Assembly: GCF_007860095.1 (NCBI RefSeq)
Contig: NZ_SJPT01000019.1
Coordinates: 1 to 45,497 of the forward strand
Direction: 5' to 3'
DNA length: 45,497 nt
Source of the DNA: Novipirellula galeiformis
Lineage (GTDB): Bacteria > Planctomycetota > Planctomycetia > Pirellulales > Pirellulaceae
Position 1 is the first letter of the stretch. Every line of letters begins with the position of its first letter. The position numbers and the translations under genes are program-made. This document shows, in pieces, positions 43,780 to 45,497 of this stretch. Below the pieces are notes generated by a model. It saw nothing but the letters and a program-made list of their open reading frames with translations. It ran no database searches and had not been told where the DNA came from.

Positions 43780-44163
43780 TTATCGTTCGTTCGGAATCGA
43801 ACCAGCCCATTTACCCGCAACCCGACCGTCGGGTCGCACAGCCACAACAGCGTAGTGCGCATCGCTCGCGTATTTACGAAGTGAGAACGGTTCGACTTTG
43901 TCTTTTGGGGCGAGTTCATTTTCGGATGCAAGCATCACCATGGGGCTCATGAGATAGCCGTTGGTTTCGGTTACCGAAATGGGCGGCATCCCCATCGCGG
44001 CATCCGCTTGGTCCGCAGTGGAACCGAGAGTCACTTTCGTGACAGCAGTCAAAAGCGGATTGATGGGAGTGGGACGTTCGACCGAAGCGTAGACCACGAC
44101 GAAAATCGCGAGGCAGCTTGCAGCAGTCGCGAGACTAAGAGAGAGGAGTCGTTTGCGTTTCAT
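43780..44163 (-). CDS. Small secreted protein with BamE-like segment
   Basis: A 127-residue protein with a signal-anchor (LLSLSLATAASCLAIFVVVYA) and the segment VTLGSTADQADAAMGMPP, which resembles the G-x5-V-x3-LG-P motif of BamE/SmpA-type domains. It ends AVRPDGRVAGKWAGSIPNER. GGAG lies eight bases before ATG 44163. The start follows attC-like site B by 28 bases. The stop is where copy 1 of the IS91-like element begins, so its own attC (site C) is now 2.5 kb away. Function unknown. Confidence 0.65.
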   Translation of the reverse strand: MKRKRLLSLSLATAASCLAIFVVVYASVERPTPINPLLTAVTKVTLGSTADQADAAMGMPPISVTETNGYLMSPMVMLASENELAPKDKVEPFSLRKYASDAHYAVVAVRPDGRVAGKWAGSIPNER

Positions 44164-44191
44164 TTTTGTCTCCAGGGTTTTCAGGTCGATG

Positions 44192-44276
44192 AACGTTGGG
44201 GTTGACCGAGTGGCGGCCAGTAAACTATCCAAAATCAAAACGCGTTGCCCGCCACTTCGTGTCCTACGCTTGGTTC
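44192..44276 (-). repeat. attC-like site B
   Basis: Gene-strand ends are AGAACCAAG and CAACGTTCATC; the arms GACACGAAGTGGCGG and CCGCCACTCGGTCAACC pair with one unpaired base. The stop of the 44795 gene is inside it. Plus-strand TGGTTC at 44271-44276 is an unoccupied IS91-type target. Confidence 0.8.
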
Positions 44277-44795
44277 TGCCTTCGTGGGTGTTGTGTTCAA
44301 GCGTCGCGAACGCCAAGTATGAACCATGAGTATGATGCCTCCGACGAATCCTGCAAAGTAACTGGCGCTGTGAGCCCAGAGATCAGTGATGAACGCGACG
44401 TGTTTTTCGGGAGGAACGCGAGTCGCCAACTCGTCGACGAGAAATACCCAACCGTTCCAAGCAGCGATGAATCCGACCGTCCCCATGACAGTCGCAAATG
44501 ATGCACTCAACATCATTAGCATGAGCATCGGGCGAAAAAGCTGGGCGGTTGATTTCCTTGGGGCTGTGCCAAGGCGGGACACCATTGCAAGTGGAACACC
44601 CAGAATAGCACCTACCCACCACGTTGCGATTACCCCCCAGCCGATGCCGAGCAAAGTTGGGTCTTGCGTTGAAAAGACTGGAGGATGACCAATCGTAAAG
44701 TATTCGACGCAAATTCTCGCAGTAACTTGGTCATGCAAAATTCCATAAACAACGCAGCAAGCAATGGACAAGCTGATGATTCCGATCCATTGCAT
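44235..44795 (-). CDS. Four-helix membrane protein of unknown function
   Basis: A 186-residue membrane protein (helices at WIGIISLSIACCVVYGIL, LLGIGWGVIATWWVGAIL, LMLMMLSASFATVMGTVGF and AGFVGGIILMVHTW). It resembles a membrane-protein group (start MQWIGII, then ICVEYFTIGHPPVF) that I believe recurs in bacterial cassettes and genomes, function unknown. ATG 44795 follows attC-like site A by 20 bases and the stop falls in site B, a complete cassette. It lies between the two IS91-like copies. Confidence 0.72.
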   Translation of the reverse strand: MQWIGIISLSIACCVVYGILHDQVTARICVEYFTIGHPPVFSTQDPTLLGIGWGVIATWWVGAILGVPLAMVSRLGTAPRKSTAQLFRPMLMLMMLSASFATVMGTVGFIAAWNGWVFLVDELATRVPPEKHVAFITDLWAHSASYFAGFVGGIILMVHTWRSRRLNTTPTKAEPSVGHEVAGNAF

Positions 44796-44815
44796 AGTGA
44801 TTTCCTAATTGCGAT

Positions 44816-44903
44816 AACGTTCGGCGTCACCTGGCGGTGGAAACCAGTGTGATTGGAAAGCGAAGCTGGTCTCCAGCACCGCTCGGTGTGCACGCAATGG
44901 TTC
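44816..44903 (-). repeat. attC-like site A, occupied by IS91-like copy 2
   Basis: Gene-strand arms GAACCATTGCG-TGCACACCGAGCGGTG and CACCGCCAGGTGACGCC-GAACGTT pair with two unpaired bases. On the plus strand it ends GGTTC, and the second IS91-like copy starts directly after. Confidence 0.8.
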
Positions 44904-45497
44904 AAGTAAGCCGCTATCGCGGCGGGGTGGTTGGGTTTTTCGATCGTTAGTTTAGCAGGTGCTCACGGCGCAGGCATGTTTCCTTGTTGTTTTCTTTACC
45001 CTCTCAACAAGGTTCTACCATGGTCAACTACGACAACCTCCCTGCCGCTTCTCCCTACTTCGACGGCAAGCTCTATCAGAACATGAACGAAGACCTGCAG
45101 CTTGCCGGTATGAGCAAACGCACCGTGCACGGCTACCTGCGAGCCGTGCGACAACTGGCCGACTACTGCGAAAAACGCCCCAACCGGATCACCGAAGCCG
45201 AACTGCGGCGATACTTCCTGTACCTCAAGAACGAAAAACAATTCGCGTACGGGTCGATCCGTGTAGCCTTCTCAGGTATCAAGTTCTTCTACTCGCGAAC
45301 CTGCAAGCGGAACTGGCAGACGCTCGCCACAATGAAGCTGCAGCGGTCCAAAACGATGCCCGAAGTACTCACCATCGAACAGGTCCACCGCATCATCGAC
45401 GCCTGCCGAGTCGAGCGGATTGCAGCCTTCTTTTGGACGACCTACTCGATGGGCTTGCGGCTCGAGGAAGCTCGCAACCTGCAAGTCGGTGACATTG
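44904..45497 (+). mobile_element. IS91-like element, copy 2 (cut by window end)
   Basis: It is collinear with copy 1 at an offset of exactly 3619 bases from the left junction to the window end. The upstream flank differs from that of copy 1, so this is a separate insertion rather than a duplication of the whole region. Confidence 0.85.
45020..45497 (+). CDS. Tyrosine recombinase of copy 2, 5' part
   Basis: The first 159 codons of a recombinase nearly identical to the one at 41401 (one amino-acid change, Asp to Glu in MNEDLQ). The frame is intact up to the window end. Within about 45089-45258 there are 17 base differences from copy 1, 16 of them silent; the rest is almost identical. Confidence 0.9.
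   Translation, partial: MVNYDNLPAASPYFDGKLYQNMNEDLQLAGMSKRTVHGYLRAVRQLADYCEKRPNRITEAELRRYFLYLKNEKQFAYGSIRVAFSGIKFFYSRTCKRNWQTLATMKLQRSKTMPEVLTIEQVHRIIDACRVERIAAFFWTTYSMGLRLEEARNLQVGDI

Noticed and set aside
33998-44903. Reading the intergenic inverted repeats as simple Rho-independent terminators
   Set aside because: They are 80-100 bp long, have bulged arms, share end sequences and centre words, and lack U-tracts; attC explains them better.

Overview
The window looks like a chromosome segment of a marine planctomycete of the Rhodopirellula/Pirellulaceae type. This rests on family recognition by eye: a DUF1559 pilin-like protein, several small membrane proteins opening with NPYEPP or DPYQPP, an NPCBM-domain protein, several HtrA-like paralogues, a large REP-associated transposase, frequent GTG/TTG starts and weak Shine-Dalgarno sequences. 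No database search was possible.

Left part (1 to about 23.2 kb) is backbone. A REP-associated tyrosine transposase (224-1378) is flanked on both sides by a shared short REP-like motif. Then follow a Cys/Ser-rich secreted protein, tRNA-Val(TAC), rpsU, a ketopantoate reductase carrying an 18-bp minisatellite, and a four-gene same-strand block: an NPCBM protein, an HtrA protease with an intact triad, and two HtrA paralogues that have lost catalytic residues. Next come a TIM-barrel isomerase-like protein, a YmdB-type phosphodiesterase and a low-molecular-weight tyrosine phosphatase. A tightly overlapping run follows: FN3-like membrane protein, sodium:solute symporter, 40-residue membrane protein, and an aspartate-transcarbamoylase homologue with an altered amino-acid-binding loop. 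Asparagine synthase and a YidR-like beta-propeller protein close the backbone.

Right part (about 23.3 kb to the window end) is different. Every gene outside the two insertion sequences lies on the minus strand, most are small membrane or secreted proteins or unknowns, and nearly every stop codon is followed at once by an 80-100 bp imperfect inverted repeat with GAAC...GTTC-type ends and unpaired bases. The next gene usually starts 10-45 nt further on. This is the architecture of integron gene cassettes with attC sites. I read the region as a large sedentary chromosomal integron array whose attI/intI end should lie to the right, outside the window.

The array carries attC-associated elements. 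Two direct copies of an IS91-like element (tyrosine recombinase plus HUH transposase) sit at the same position of two different attC-like sites, directly after a GTTC tetranucleotide. Two group II intron-like remnants lie in the older left part, and one ORF-less cassette of about 360 bp occurs twice. Decay is visible as a pilin-like gene frameshifted in a 9-base homopolymer and a four-helix-bundle gene with a frameshift and a stop. Clear attC-like sites are dense between 34 and 45 kb and weaker between 24 and 31 kb, as expected if the left side is the oldest part.
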